Of a stretch of 64,000 nucleotides of DNA, positions 17,879 to 27,009 are shown piece after piece. Under the pieces are notes generated by a model that saw only the letters and a list, made by a program, of their open reading frames with translations, did no database searches and was not told the DNA's origin. A program made the translations under genes and the position numbers. Source of the DNA: an uncultured Psychroserpens sp. (GTDB lineage Bacteria > Bacteroidota > Bacteroidia > Flavobacteriales > Flavobacteriaceae); NCBI RefSeq assembly GCF_947503375.1, contig NZ_CANNDQ010000002.1:397182-461181 (forward strand), given 5' to 3'. Position 1 is the first letter of the stretch; each line of letters starts with the position of its first letter.

Positions 17879-19503
17879 AACCCTAACCATTTTAGGAAAT
17901 GTTGAAATGCATTTTCTGGGTTTGCTACCTTAGATACCTGCTTAGGACTATCCACAAAATCTATAATAAAAACCCCAAAATTAGATGGTGTTTTTTGCGC
18001 TTTAGTATTGTGTAATGGCATTAGAAACTCATTGTTATTCATTGGAAATACAATTTGCCTATTTTCTAACACCTTGCCAGAGCTTAAAACGTTCTCTGGA
18101 TTTTCAGCGTCATATATTTTGTAGTGTTTTCCTTTTTCTATTCCATATTTAGAGACATCTACAACAACATCATTACCTTTTTTATCAAATAATGCTACGT
18201 TATAAGTATTTAGATTCAACTGATAACGATTAAAAGCCAATACAGGATGCAAGTCGAAATCATCAACTACTCTTGAAGTGCTTTTATGATCAATATTGAA
18301 TGTTGTTTGCCACTCATCAAACTTGAAATCTTTATACTTCACAATTCTAAACGCTGGTCTGTTTGTTCTTGAGTAATACGTATTGTTTTTAAAATTCCAA
18401 TGATTTGCATTGTCTTTGGCAGACCAGCTAAACTGCACAAATCCTGTATGAATAATATTATTAGTAAACGTTAGTGATTTTGCCTGAAGAATTCTTAAAC
18501 CATTAGAGCGGCCAATAATAATGTTATCTTTAACAATCACATCTTCAATAGGCGCATGTTTATTAAAGCCTAAAGTTAATGAAGGTGCATCACCACGTAT
18601 TTCATCTTTAGTAAAATTAGAATTGTGATACAACACATTATTTATAACTGAAATATGTTTTGCTACATTAATTCCATTTCTATCATCTGATGCAACTATA
18701 ATGTTATCTAAATGTCTGCCAGATGGTAGTCCGTTGTTAAAAAGGATGTTGTTTTCTAGTTTAATATGTTTCACATATTCAAAATTAGCACGTCTTCCAG
18801 CAGACCAAACCTCTATACCCTTATAGTAATTATTGAAGATGATAGAATTCTTGATTAATCGTGTGCTGTCACTTGAATTTTGCACATAAATCCCTTCACC
18901 TCTACCTCTACCATTTTTAGCAACATAACCATTATTATAAATGATACAATCTTCAATGATTGATCCAGCTCCATGTTTCCAAAACCCAAAACCTAAACCT
19001 GGAACGTCATGAATTCTCAAATTGTAAAATTTACAATTAGCGCCTTTCAAATGCCTAAGTCCTCTTCCTATTTTAAAATTCTCATCAGCTTCAAATCTAG
19101 AAAAATCTCCCAACCAAGTTATCTCAAAATTTTTATAGATGACTTGTTTACCATTTACTTCGAGTACTGCTTCTCTTTTTGATTTCACATTACCATTGAG
19201 TGTAACTTTATCTTCTTCATATGCAGAAACTGTGACATAAGCATTAGGAATAGTACTTTGAACAGTACTTCTATATCTTCCATTATATACCCCTTCATGC
19301 AACCAAATTATATCATGTCCATTAACCACTTCTGGCTTTTGATTTAATGCAGTTTCGAGATCCCATGGGTTTTCAAGCGAACCATCTCCACTTGCTCTTC
19401 CTGGTGTAGTTGTATGTGCTTTTGGAAACACATGAAACTCTTGTTGAGCAAAGATGGTAATGCCAACAAAAAAAATAAAAACGAACGCAAAACTCTGTTT
19501 CAT
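17875..19503 (-). CDS. Secreted right-handed beta-helix protein (pectate-lyase-like fold)
   Basis: A 542-residue protein from the ATG at 19501-19503 with a signal peptide (TIFAQQ, cleavage near 20). The mature N-terminus has the GDGSLENPWDLETALNQ motif that opens many parallel beta-helix polysaccharide lyases, followed by repeated N/I-rich coils such as LENNILFNNG, VINNVLYHNSNF and VKDNIIIGRSNGLRILQ (about residues 120-390). A C-terminal beta-domain follows. Catalytic residues cannot be assigned. No T9SS C-terminal sorting domain is obvious. It lies at the edge of the polysaccharide cluster, so a role in binding or modifying surface glycans is possible but only inferred. Confidence 0.7.
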   Translation of the reverse strand: MKQSFAFVFIFFVGITIFAQQEFHVFPKAHTTTPGRASGDGSLENPWDLETALNQKPEVVNGHDIIWLHEGVYNGRYRSTVQSTIPNAYVTVSAYEEDKVTLNGNVKSKREAVLEVNGKQVIYKNFEITWLGDFSRFEADENFKIGRGLRHLKGANCKFYNLRIHDVPGLGFGFWKHGAGSIIEDCIIYNNGYVAKNGRGRGEGIYVQNSSDSTRLIKNSIIFNNYYKGIEVWSAGRRANFEYVKHIKLENNILFNNGLPSGRHLDNIIVASDDRNGINVAKHISVINNVLYHNSNFTKDEIRGDAPSLTLGFNKHAPIEDVIVKDNIIIGRSNGLRILQAKSLTFTNNIIHTGFVQFSWSAKDNANHWNFKNNTYYSRTNRPAFRIVKYKDFKFDEWQTTFNIDHKSTSRVVDDFDLHPVLAFNRYQLNLNTYNVALFDKKGNDVVVDVSKYGIEKGKHYKIYDAENPENVLSSGKVLENRQIVFPMNNNEFLMPLHNTKAQKTPSNFGVFIIDFVDSPKQVSKVANPENAFQHFLKWLGF

Positions 19504-19605
19504 AACACTAATTAGGCAATTACTATACCAATTTATCGTTTGTGAAACCAATAACATCATAGACTATCATAAAAAGTGTATTTTTGAACTACAACATTAG
19601 TTTTA

Positions 19606-20499
19606 ATGCTTTCAGTACTCGTCCCTGTATACAACTATAATATTGTTGCGCTGGTAACACATATTCATACACAATTACAATTAAATAACATTGTTTTTGA
19701 AATTATTTGTTTTGATGATGGTTCAACAACAGAAATAGTCAATACAAACTTAAATATTTCAAATTTAGATTTCGCAAATTATATTATAAGCAAAGAAAAT
19801 CATGGTAGAGCATCTGCTAGACAACTTTTAGCTAAAAAAGCCACCTACTCTTGGTTATTATTTGTAGATGCTGATGTAATGCCAAAATCAGAATTATATA
19901 TTCATAATTACCTACAACACATAGATCATGGTTATGAAGCAATATATGGTGGTTTTGCTTATGAAAAAAAACCACCAAAATTAGAACACAAATTGCGATG
20001 GTCTTATGGAAAAAGATATGAACAGATATTGGCGAAACATAGAAATAAAAAGCCTTATAAAGTTATTATTTCGGCTAATTTTATGATCAAGAAGTCTGTT
20101 TTTTTGAATATAAATTCTCAAATAGAACAAAAGGGATATGGTTTTGACAATTTTTTTGGAGCCTTACTTAAAGCCAATAGTATTAAAGTATTACATATTG
20201 ATAATGAAGTATACCATTTAGGTATAGAAACTAGTAGCACTTATTTACAAAAGACAGAAAAAGCGGTAGACACTTTACTATCACTTCACAAAGCTAACAG
20301 AATAAAAACGCATCAAAACAGTTTATTGAATCTATTTATAGTATTAAAGCAATACAAACTTCATTATTTATTTTCGTCTGTATATAAACAATTCAAAGGC
20401 ACTATAACTACTAATCTATTGAGTAAACAACCTAAAATAAAGCTATTACAACTTTATAAAATTAGCTACATGTGTTATAAAGATTTAAGAAAAGTATGA
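19606..20499 (+). CDS. Glycosyltransferase family 2
   Basis: A 297-residue GT-A fold transferase. The N-terminal strand (MLSVLVPVYNYN) is followed by CFDDGSTTE and the metal-binding motif FVDADVMP (about residues 89-93). A conserved GFAY.KKPPK segment follows, and the C-terminal 70 residues are basic and may associate with the membrane. GT2 enzymes add a sugar from an NDP donor to a growing glycan, here most likely at the cytosolic face. Its stop overlaps the start of the next GT2 gene by four bases (ATGA), indicating translational coupling. Donor and acceptor cannot be read. Confidence 0.85.
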   Translation: MLSVLVPVYNYNIVALVTHIHTQLQLNNIVFEIICFDDGSTTEIVNTNLNISNLDFANYIISKENHGRASARQLLAKKATYSWLLFVDADVMPKSELYIHNYLQHIDHGYEAIYGGFAYEKKPPKLEHKLRWSYGKRYEQILAKHRNKKPYKVIISANFMIKKSVFLNINSQIEQKGYGFDNFFGALLKANSIKVLHIDNEVYHLGIETSSTYLQKTEKAVDTLLSLHKANRIKTHQNSLLNLFIVLKQYKLHYLFSSVYKQFKGTITTNLLSKQPKIKLLQLYKISYMCYKDLRKV

Positions 20500-21443
20500 A
20501 TCCTCAAGTATCGATAGTAATTCCGTTATACAACAAGGAAAAACATGTACTAGACACATTATATAGTGTTTGGTCTCAGAGCTTTTCTAACTATGAAGTG
20601 ATTGTGATTAATGATGGTTCTACAGATAATAGCCTTGAACAATTAAGTCATTGCAATGATAAACGACTACGAGTCTTTACAACTAAAAACAAAGGCGTAT
20701 CACATGCTAGAAACTATGGTATTACTAAAGCTAAAGCTGAACTCATAGCTTTTTTAGATGCCGATGATATATGGTTAGAACATCATTTAGAAGATTTGAT
20801 ACATTTGTATAAGCAATTTCCTGATTGTGGGATGTACTGCAAAGCTTACAATAAAAAAGACGGAAATATTATCATCAAGTCAAAATATAAAAACATCTCA
20901 AGTCACATACCATGGAAAGGCATCGTGACTGACTATTTTGATTCGAGTTTGTTTAATAGTATTGCTTGGACTTCTGCGGTAATGGTTCCAAAATCTACAT
21001 TGGAAAAGACTGGTGGTTTTGATACGAATATCACTCTAGGAGCTGGTGAAGATACTGACTTATGGATACGAATTGCATTAAATTACCCAGTAGCGTTTAG
21101 TAGCAAGGTTTCTGCAATACACATCTTACATTCAGAGAATAGAATAAGTAACTCCAATACTAATGTGAGGCAATTTATTGACCTAGATCGTTACAATTAT
21201 GAAGCCGAAACAAACATGTCTCTAAAAAAATACCTTGATGCTAATAGGTACTCAATAGCCATCCAATACAAGCTTGCAAAAAACTCAAATAAGGCTACAC
21301 AATACATTAAAAAAATTGATAAAAGGTTATTGAATAACAAGCAACGTTTTTTACTATCTCAAAGCCCTTTTGTTTTAAGGCTGTTCTTTAGACTGAAGCA
21401 GATTTTAAAACAGCAAGGTATATTATTGAGTAGTTTTAGATGA
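20496..21443 (+). CDS. Glycosyltransferase family 2
   Basis: A 315-residue GT2 enzyme. VSIVIPLYNKEKHV opens the protein, INDGSTDNS gives the nucleotide-binding aspartates, and FLDADDIWL gives the DxD-like metal site. GAGEDTDLWIRIA is the acceptor-side ED motif typical of capsule and O-antigen GT2 enzymes. The gene is translationally coupled to the preceding GT2 by a 4-base overlap. Its last 21 bases overlap the end of the convergent FdtA-like gene, an unusually tight end-to-end packing that suggests the two modules were joined by rearrangement. Specificity is unknown. Confidence 0.88.
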   Translation: MNPQVSIVIPLYNKEKHVLDTLYSVWSQSFSNYEVIVINDGSTDNSLEQLSHCNDKRLRVFTTKNKGVSHARNYGITKAKAELIAFLDADDIWLEHHLEDLIHLYKQFPDCGMYCKAYNKKDGNIIIKSKYKNISSHIPWKGIVTDYFDSSLFNSIAWTSAVMVPKSTLEKTGGFDTNITLGAGEDTDLWIRIALNYPVAFSSKVSAIHILHSENRISNSNTNVRQFIDLDRYNYEAETNMSLKKYLDANRYSIAIQYKLAKNSNKATQYIKKIDKRLLNNKQRFLLSQSPFVLRLFFRLKQILKQQGILLSSFR

Positions 21444-21833
21444 TTTAAATTCAGTATAATCACGTATATAATCACTCTCAGAAAACTCACCAGAAGCAAT
21501 TACAAGACATACAGATCCTGCTGAAAAATTCTCTAACTCTCGCCAAATGCCTTTAGGGATTAACAGTCCTTTATTAGGTTTATTGAGCACTATGCTTTTC
21601 TTAGAATTACCATCATCTAAAACAACTTCAAAACTACCACTTAGGGCGACTAAAAACTCTAATTGTTCAATATGTGCATGACCACCTCTGTAAGCATCAC
21701 TAGGCACATCATATAAATAATAAACACGTTTCATGGTAAATGGCAAGACATCTTTCTCTATAACCGAAAGTGTACCTCTCTCATCCTTAATTTTTCCTAG
21801 TGTAATAATCTTTATATCCTTATTTGTTGTCAT
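21423..21833 (-). CDS. WxcM/FdtA-like cupin (dTDP-4-oxo-6-deoxyhexose 3,4-ketoisomerase family)
   Basis: A 136-residue single cupin. The motif DERGTLSVIE, the YRGGHAHIEQLEFLVALSG metal/catalytic region, and the terminal SESDYIRDYTEF are hallmarks of FdtA/QdtA sugar 3,4-ketoisomerases, which convert dTDP-4-keto-6-deoxyglucose to the 3-keto isomer for later transamination. That fits the DegT aminotransferase at 28.3-29.4 kb. Its start overlaps the stop of the upstream GT2 gene by one base (TAATG on the minus strand), so they are coupled. No RmlA or RmlB is present, so the precursor must come from elsewhere. Cupin proteins of this type can also act as 3,5-epimerase-like or accessory proteins. 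Confidence 0.8.
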   Translation of the reverse strand: MTTNKDIKIITLGKIKDERGTLSVIEKDVLPFTMKRVYYLYDVPSDAYRGGHAHIEQLEFLVALSGSFEVVLDDGNSKKSIVLNKPNKGLLIPKGIWRELENFSAGSVCLVIASGEFSESDYIRDYTEFKSSKTTQ

Positions 21834-22663
21834 TACCTATTGTTGTATAAATGTTTGAAATCTTTAATGCCTTTTAGACCTATTTTTATTTTGCTTATTA
21901 GCTCTGAGAATTTTATATACTTATTTCTCAACAGGAAAAGCATATAATTTGGTAACCAAAAATACACCAAAAAATTGTGCAGTTTATAATTTAAAGCGGC
22001 TCGTGCATAAACAATTCGATTGCTACCTAAATCCATTCCTGAATTGAGTTCTGGATGTGCCACAATAAAATTGTTATTAAAGTAACTGTGTGATCCCTTA
22101 TCCACGACCTCTCTGGCAAAAAGATATTCTTCGGCTGTTTCAAACTGACCACCCAATCCAAAATGTTCATCAAATGTTATATTTAAGTTGTTTATTTTAT
22201 TAATATTCAAAGCTATTTCCCATGATATAACCCCTTTAATCGATTTAACTGAATGCTTGAAATTTTCAGTTTTATAATCCCTGTAGGGTTTTCCATTAAA
22301 AGACATTGCTTTGAATGTAATAAGCTCAGCTTGTGGCATTTTATTGAAAGCATCACCTATTACATTAACAAATTCTTTTTCATATACTAAATCATCATCG
22401 GCTATAACCACAATATCACATGTTGCATTTTTTAAGGCTAGATTCCTACTTTTAGATAGCCCTTTTTCAAATGAATTTATAACTCTAATATTAGCATTCT
22501 CAGAATTTAAAATATTGCGCTTAGAGGTTTGATTGACGATAAGGATCTTAAACGAATCCAAATCGTGACATGGGAACATTCGCGATAAAAAATCAAGAGT
22601 TGTTCTGTTTTGAGTGGCAATTAAAACTTCTAATGTATGATATGAATTGTGTTCTATAATCAA
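21833..22663 (-). CDS. Glycosyltransferase family 2
   Basis: A 276-residue GT2-like protein. It starts at TTG (22661-22663); no in-frame ATG precedes the first strand TLEVLIATQNR. The segments ILIVNQTSK, GLSKSRNLALKNA and VVIADDDLVY give the nucleotide and metal sites, and GLGGQFETAEEYLF is the acceptor-side ED motif. A TAnnTTTG element (TACATTTG, minus strand) lies at 22681-22688. It is translationally coupled to the downstream FdtA-like gene. A basic C-terminus (YIKFSELISKIKIGLKGIK) may contact the membrane. The sugar transferred is unknown, but the coupling suggests that it may use the amino sugar route that FdtA feeds. Confidence 0.8.
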   Translation of the reverse strand: MIIEHNSYHTLEVLIATQNRTTLDFLSRMFPCHDLDSFKILIVNQTSKRNILNSENANIRVINSFEKGLSKSRNLALKNATCDIVVIADDDLVYEKEFVNVIGDAFNKMPQAELITFKAMSFNGKPYRDYKTENFKHSVKSIKGVISWEIALNINKINNLNITFDEHFGLGGQFETAEEYLFAREVVDKGSHSYFNNNFIVAHPELNSGMDLGSNRIVYARAALNYKLHNFLVYFWLPNYMLFLLRNKYIKFSELISKIKIGLKGIKDFKHLYNNR

Positions 22664-22677
22664 TATATATATCTTTG
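22647..22677 (+). promoter_or_regulatory. Bacteroidetes-type promoter for the GT4 gene
   Basis: TTG (22647-22649), a 20-base spacer and an exact TATCTTTG (22670-22677) end 21 bases before the ATG at 22699. It overlaps the start of the divergent GT2 gene, whose own -7 element lies at 22681-22688 on the other strand, so the two transcripts start almost back to back. Confidence 0.65.
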
Positions 22678-22698
22678 GAGCAAATGTATATAATATAA

Positions 22699-23838
22699 AT
22701 GAAGATTTTATTAGTTGGTGAATTTAACCGGTCTCATAAATTTTTAAAACAAGGTTTGGAAGCATTACAGCATTCTGCAACTGTAGTTAGCCTTCAAGAT
22801 GGTTTTAAAAAAGTAGATACCGATATCGTAATTAAACACCATTATGAATCAAAGCTTTTAAGAAAATTGCATTTAATTTGTTTTAAACTATTTAATATTG
22901 ATCTACATTCTCTATCTGTAAAAAAACAAATTAAAAAGCTTGAAAAGCAACTTTCTGGTTATGATATTGTTCAGTTTATAAATGAATCTTCTTTCTCTTG
23001 TACTGCAGAAACCGAACTAAAAATATTTGATTTATTACATCATTGGAATAAGAAATCATTTTTGTTATCAACAGGATGTGATTATCCAAGCGTACTCTAT
23101 GCTTATCAAAAAAAGTTCAAGTACTCTATTCTTACGCCATACTTTGAGAATAGAGTAACTAAAAAAAAGTTCAGATACATGTTCAAATATATAAATGATG
23201 AATTTTCAGCATTGCATCATCACATGTATAAATCAATAAGTGGTGTTATTTCTTGTGATTTAGATTATACCATTCCATTAGAAGACCACCCTAAACATTT
23301 AGGGCTTATTCCCCACCCAATAAATATAGATGCGATCAAGTTTTTGCCATTAAATTTTGATAATAAAATTGTCATATTTCATGGAATCAATAGACAGAAC
23401 TATCATAAGAAAGGCAACGATTTTTTTGAAGAAGCATTAAAAATTGTTTTAAGTAAGTATGCCGATAAGATAGAAATCATAACATTAGAAAGTGTTCCTT
23501 ATCATGATTATATTGCTGCATTTGATAACGCTCACATCGTTTTAGATCAAGTCTACTCGTATGATCAAGGTTACAATGCTTTAGAAGCTATGGCAAAAGG
23601 CAAAGTGGTGTTTACAGGTGCAGAACAAGAATGGTTAGATTATTATGGTATAGAAGAAGATACTGTAGCTATAAACGCGCTGCCAAATGTAACATCTATT
23701 GCTGATAAACTAGAATGGCTAATTAAAAATCCAAACGAAATCAAAAGAATATCAAAAAATGCGCGTCAATTTGTTGAAGACAAGCATCACTACATTAAAT
23801 GTTCTGAACAGTTTTTGAGTGTCTGGAATGATACCTAA
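22699..23838 (+). CDS. Glycosyltransferase, GT-B fold (GT4-like)
   Basis: A 379-residue protein of two Rossmann-like halves. The N-terminal part (MKILLVGEFNRSH) leads to a long helical middle, and the C-terminal donor half shows IVIFHGINRQNYHKKGNDFF, DQVYSYDQGYNALEAMAKGKVVFTG and EWLDYYG. The E-A-M-A-x-G segment is the usual GT4 donor-binding signature (EX7E-like). It should add a sugar from an NDP donor at the cytosolic side of the membrane during surface glycan assembly. It has its own promoter (22647-22677) and overlaps the convergent PhyH gene by 4 bases. Donor and linkage are unknown. Confidence 0.85.
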   Translation: MKILLVGEFNRSHKFLKQGLEALQHSATVVSLQDGFKKVDTDIVIKHHYESKLLRKLHLICFKLFNIDLHSLSVKKQIKKLEKQLSGYDIVQFINESSFSCTAETELKIFDLLHHWNKKSFLLSTGCDYPSVLYAYQKKFKYSILTPYFENRVTKKKFRYMFKYINDEFSALHHHMYKSISGVISCDLDYTIPLEDHPKHLGLIPHPINIDAIKFLPLNFDNKIVIFHGINRQNYHKKGNDFFEEALKIVLSKYADKIEIITLESVPYHDYIAAFDNAHIVLDQVYSYDQGYNALEAMAKGKVVFTGAEQEWLDYYGIEEDTVAINALPNVTSIADKLEWLIKNPNEIKRISKNARQFVEDKHHYIKCSEQFLSVWNDT

Positions 23839-24671
23839 CTGCCTTTTAGTTTTGGAAACCTTAACTCTAAAGATACTCGAGTAATATTTTCATTTTTATT
23901 CACCGCTGAACCATGAATTAAATAAGGAGTAAAAACTAGAGCTTCACCTTGCTTTGGGTTTGGTCTTATCATACATATATTACCATTTTTAGTTTTTAGG
24001 ATACACGGCACATAATAAGTATTCCCATTGATTTTAGCACCTTTACTTTGCGTTCTTAGAATTTCATTCTCTGGAATTAAATGACTTCCTGGCAATACAG
24101 GCAACGACGAGAGTTCATTGCAGCCATGAATAGGGATCCACACATTAACGATATCTTGATAATACGACAAATATCCATCTCTATGAGGCGGGTTTATATC
24201 TAAGGAATTAGGCCGACTTATTCTAATTTGAATATGTGTTTTATCCAGCTCTTCTATGTATGATGTGAGTTTGAAACCAAGTACTTCACTAAAATGTTCA
24301 ACTAGAGCTTCGATATCAAAATTAAAATCTGAGTTTTGAAGATTTCTAGTAATATCAATGATATCATTATGAAGCTCATTATTACTAACAATTTGATGAT
24401 AATTATCTAAAGTGAATGCCGTCTCATCAAAATCTGAAACATGCAACTTTATAGCTTTAATTACATTGTATTCAATTGAGGATTTAAGCTTGAAAAAATC
24501 AGAATCAGAAAATGCTTGAATAATCCCATAACCTTCATTTTTCCAATCCATTTTTGATATAGGACTAGACGCTTCATCGTATAATAGCACTTCGTTTCCC
24601 CAAAAAAAATCTCCATCAACCTCAAAATCGTATGGTTGGTTATCTATAAGAACACTACAAGACTCATTCAT
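23835..24671 (-). CDS. Phytanoyl-CoA dioxygenase (PhyH) family oxygenase
   Basis: A 278-residue Fe(II)/2-oxoglutarate-dependent oxygenase candidate. The metal triad is visible as HRD in NPPHRDGYLSYY and a distal His in TPYLIHGSAVNKN, with a 2-oxoglutarate-binding Arg in ITRVSLELRF. WIPIHGCNELSSLPVLPGSH is typical of PhyH proteins. Such enzymes hydroxylate small molecules or glycan-linked groups. In a glycan cluster it may modify a sugar or a lipid carrier, but no substrate can be deduced. It faces the sulfotransferase gene across a 152-base intergenic gap and converges with the GT4 gene with a 4-base overlap. Confidence 0.75.
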   Translation of the reverse strand: MNESCSVLIDNQPYDFEVDGDFFWGNEVLLYDEASSPISKMDWKNEGYGIIQAFSDSDFFKLKSSIEYNVIKAIKLHVSDFDETAFTLDNYHQIVSNNELHNDIIDITRNLQNSDFNFDIEALVEHFSEVLGFKLTSYIEELDKTHIQIRISRPNSLDINPPHRDGYLSYYQDIVNVWIPIHGCNELSSLPVLPGSHLIPENEILRTQSKGAKINGNTYYVPCILKTKNGNICMIRPNPKQGEALVFTPYLIHGSAVNKNENITRVSLELRFPKLKGS

Positions 24672-24823
24672 TTACTCATTGTTATAATGCAATATTAAGG
24701 AATATACAAAACGTTTAAAAATTGAAAATAATTTTTATTAAGATATACTTCAATAATTTTTCTCGTATTTTGTTGTTAAATAGAACTATTATTAGATTTA
24801 TATTTTAAATCCGTAATTTTTTA

Positions 24824-25744
24824 ATGTCGTTAGAATATCCAAACTTATTTATTCCTGGAGCAGCAAAATCTGGAACTAGTACTTTTCATGAGTTACTAGA
24901 TAAACATCCTGAAATATGTATGTCGTCAGATAAAGAGCCTTTTTATTGGGTAAGAGATGATTTTGACGTCAATTCGAAATTAGCCAAGCAAGACTATCTA
25001 TCACTATTCGATAGTACAACAAATGTCACTTATAAAGGAGAATCTAGCACTTCGTATATGCTATTTCCAAATTTCATTGAGCGCATAAAGACATACAATC
25101 CAAATGAATTAAAATTTATTTTCGTGCTCAGAAATCCTGTTGACAGATTATATTCTCACTATTGGTACATAAAAGGTATAGGTGATGAACAATTAGATCT
25201 TAAAGATGCTGTTTTAAATGATAAAGATATTGAACCAAATATTGCATCTCATCATAAGAATGGTAAGTACAAGCACTATTATCAATATGGATTATACGGG
25301 AAATGGTTATCAAATTTTTTTAATGCCTTTAAAAAGGATCAAATCAAAATTATAGTTTTTGAAGACTTTAAAAATGACCCATTAGGAGTTCTAAATTCTT
25401 GTTTTAATTTTTTAAAGCTAAATAGTCTTGATTACATACCTAACTTGCATAATAACGAAACAATAGTTCTTAAATACCCTAAGCTTTATAGCGGTTATCA
25501 AGATCTTACCAAGGGAAGATTAAAACTTATTAAACCCTTAAATAAGTTTGTTCCAAGGAAAATAAAAGTATTTTTAAAAAAAGATGTTTCTAATATAATC
25601 GTAGAAAAAACGAAAACAATTGATAAGTATCCTAGTCTAACTTTAGAAGAAAGGAATTGGATAAAAAATCTATACACTGAAGATTTTGAATTGTTAAAAG
25701 AAGTGACACAATTAGATTTTAAACTTTGGGAAGATTTCAACTAA
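24824..25744 (+). CDS. PAPS-dependent sulfotransferase
   Basis: A 306-residue sulfotransferase-domain protein. The 5'-phosphosulfate loop is FIPGAAKSGTSTFHELLDKHP (residues about 8-28) and the 3'-phosphate motif is FVLRNPVDRLYSHYWY, both intact, with GESSTSYM between them. These enzymes transfer sulfate from PAPS to sugar hydroxyls or amines, so this cluster probably makes a sulfated glycan; PAPS synthesis genes are not in the window. A weak promoter-like TATATTTT at 24799-24806 precedes it. The next gene, a flippase, starts 5 bases after its stop, so both are probably on one transcript. Confidence 0.85.
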   Translation: MSLEYPNLFIPGAAKSGTSTFHELLDKHPEICMSSDKEPFYWVRDDFDVNSKLAKQDYLSLFDSTTNVTYKGESSTSYMLFPNFIERIKTYNPNELKFIFVLRNPVDRLYSHYWYIKGIGDEQLDLKDAVLNDKDIEPNIASHHKNGKYKHYYQYGLYGKWLSNFFNAFKKDQIKIIVFEDFKNDPLGVLNSCFNFLKLNSLDYIPNLHNNETIVLKYPKLYSGYQDLTKGRLKLIKPLNKFVPRKIKVFLKKDVSNIIVEKTKTIDKYPSLTLEERNWIKNLYTEDFELLKEVTQLDFKLWEDFN

Positions 25745-25749
25745 AACAA

Positions 25750-27000
25750 ATGGGATTATTAAAAACAACAATCTATTCAGGAATTAGTACTACAGTTTCA
25801 TTGATTTGTAGGTTAATTACGAATAAAATTGTTGCTGTTTATTTAGGCACTAACGGCATGTTTTTATTAGGACAATTAAAAGATTTTATCAATCTTGGAA
25901 AAATTGGAAGTAATTTCGGTTCAAATAATGGTATTGTAAAATATGTTGCTTCATACAAAGATGACAAAACTAAACTGACTTCTTTTCTAACAACTGGCTT
26001 GAAATTGCATGTTTATTTCTCTGTTTTATTAGGTTTGTTGACCTATTTTTTCAAAGATCAACTCTCAGATTATTTATTTAATGATCTTAAGTTTTCAAGT
26101 GTTGTGGCTTTACTTTCATTTTCCTTCATCGCACTGTCGTTACATAGCTTCTTTATGGCTATTTTTAATGGCTTGAAACACATCAAAATCTATGTGACTA
26201 TTAATATTATTGCTTCAATAATTTCAGCACTAATAATGGTGTTTTTAGTTCTGAAATTTAATACTATTGGAGCTTTCTATGCATTAGTAATCAACCAAAT
26301 TCTTGGGTTTACAATCTCAATATTTTTTATTAGAAAAATTGGATATTTATCGTTGAAAAATTTTTCATTCAAAATAGATGTATCTCATTTTAAAAATTTA
26401 ACAAAGTTCTCATATATGGCAATTGTTGCACCACTTTGTATGGTTGGCGCAACATTATTCATACGGTTTTTTTTAAACAATGAACTTGGCAGTGAATATG
26501 CTGGGTCTTGGGAAGGTATGTGGCGTATTTCTGGAATTTACATCATGTTTTTAACTACCACTTTTCAGTTTTACTTATTACCTACATTTTCTGAAATTTC
26601 AGGTAAATCTTTAAAAAAGGAAGTATTCAAGGTATGGACATTGAGTTTTCCAACAATTATAGTTATAACATTAATGGTCTACCTCTTAAAAGATTTTTTT
26701 ATACCATTGTTATTTTCTGAAGAATTTATATTGATCAATACTATTATTTTATTTCATCTTTTAGGTGATGCAGTAAAAATAAACTCTTGGGTATTAGGAA
26801 ATATTTTAATTGCAAAAGCAAATACAAAAGTGTTTATTATATTTCAAATTGGATGGACATTTATTTTTTGTACACTAGCTGTCGTTTTTACTCGACTATA
26901 TGGTTTTATTGGTGTGTCCATAGCTTACTTCTCTACTTACGTATTACATTTTGCAGCAATGAACATTTACTTTAGAAAGCTACTTTGGGTAAATCGCTAA
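25750..27000 (+). CDS. Polysaccharide flippase (Wzx / MATE-like)
   Basis: A 416-residue multi-span protein, from the ATG at 25750. The hydrophobicity pattern shows about 12 transmembrane helices with short loops, starting LLKTTIYSGISTTVSLICRLITNK and with the Wzx-like loop GTNGMFLLGQLKDFINLG. The family moves lipid-linked oligosaccharides across the inner membrane. It is probably co-transcribed with the sulfotransferase (5-base gap). A second flippase of the same family is encoded convergently 9 bases away (27010-28305). Whether both are active is not visible; each has the full number of helices. Confidence 0.85.
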   Translation: MGLLKTTIYSGISTTVSLICRLITNKIVAVYLGTNGMFLLGQLKDFINLGKIGSNFGSNNGIVKYVASYKDDKTKLTSFLTTGLKLHVYFSVLLGLLTYFFKDQLSDYLFNDLKFSSVVALLSFSFIALSLHSFFMAIFNGLKHIKIYVTINIIASIISALIMVFLVLKFNTIGAFYALVINQILGFTISIFFIRKIGYLSLKNFSFKIDVSHFKNLTKFSYMAIVAPLCMVGATLFIRFFLNNELGSEYAGSWEGMWRISGIYIMFLTTTFQFYLLPTFSEISGKSLKKEVFKVWTLSFPTIIVITLMVYLLKDFFIPLLFSEEFILINTIILFHLLGDAVKINSWVLGNILIAKANTKVFIIFQIGWTFIFCTLAVVFTRLYGFIGVSIAYFSTYVLHFAAMNIYFRKLLWVNR

Positions 27001-27009
27001 AATGACCTA

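Noticed and set aside
26787..26975. Short overlapping frame in the flippase gene
   Set aside because: Out-of-frame reading of a transmembrane-coding region rich in aromatic codons.
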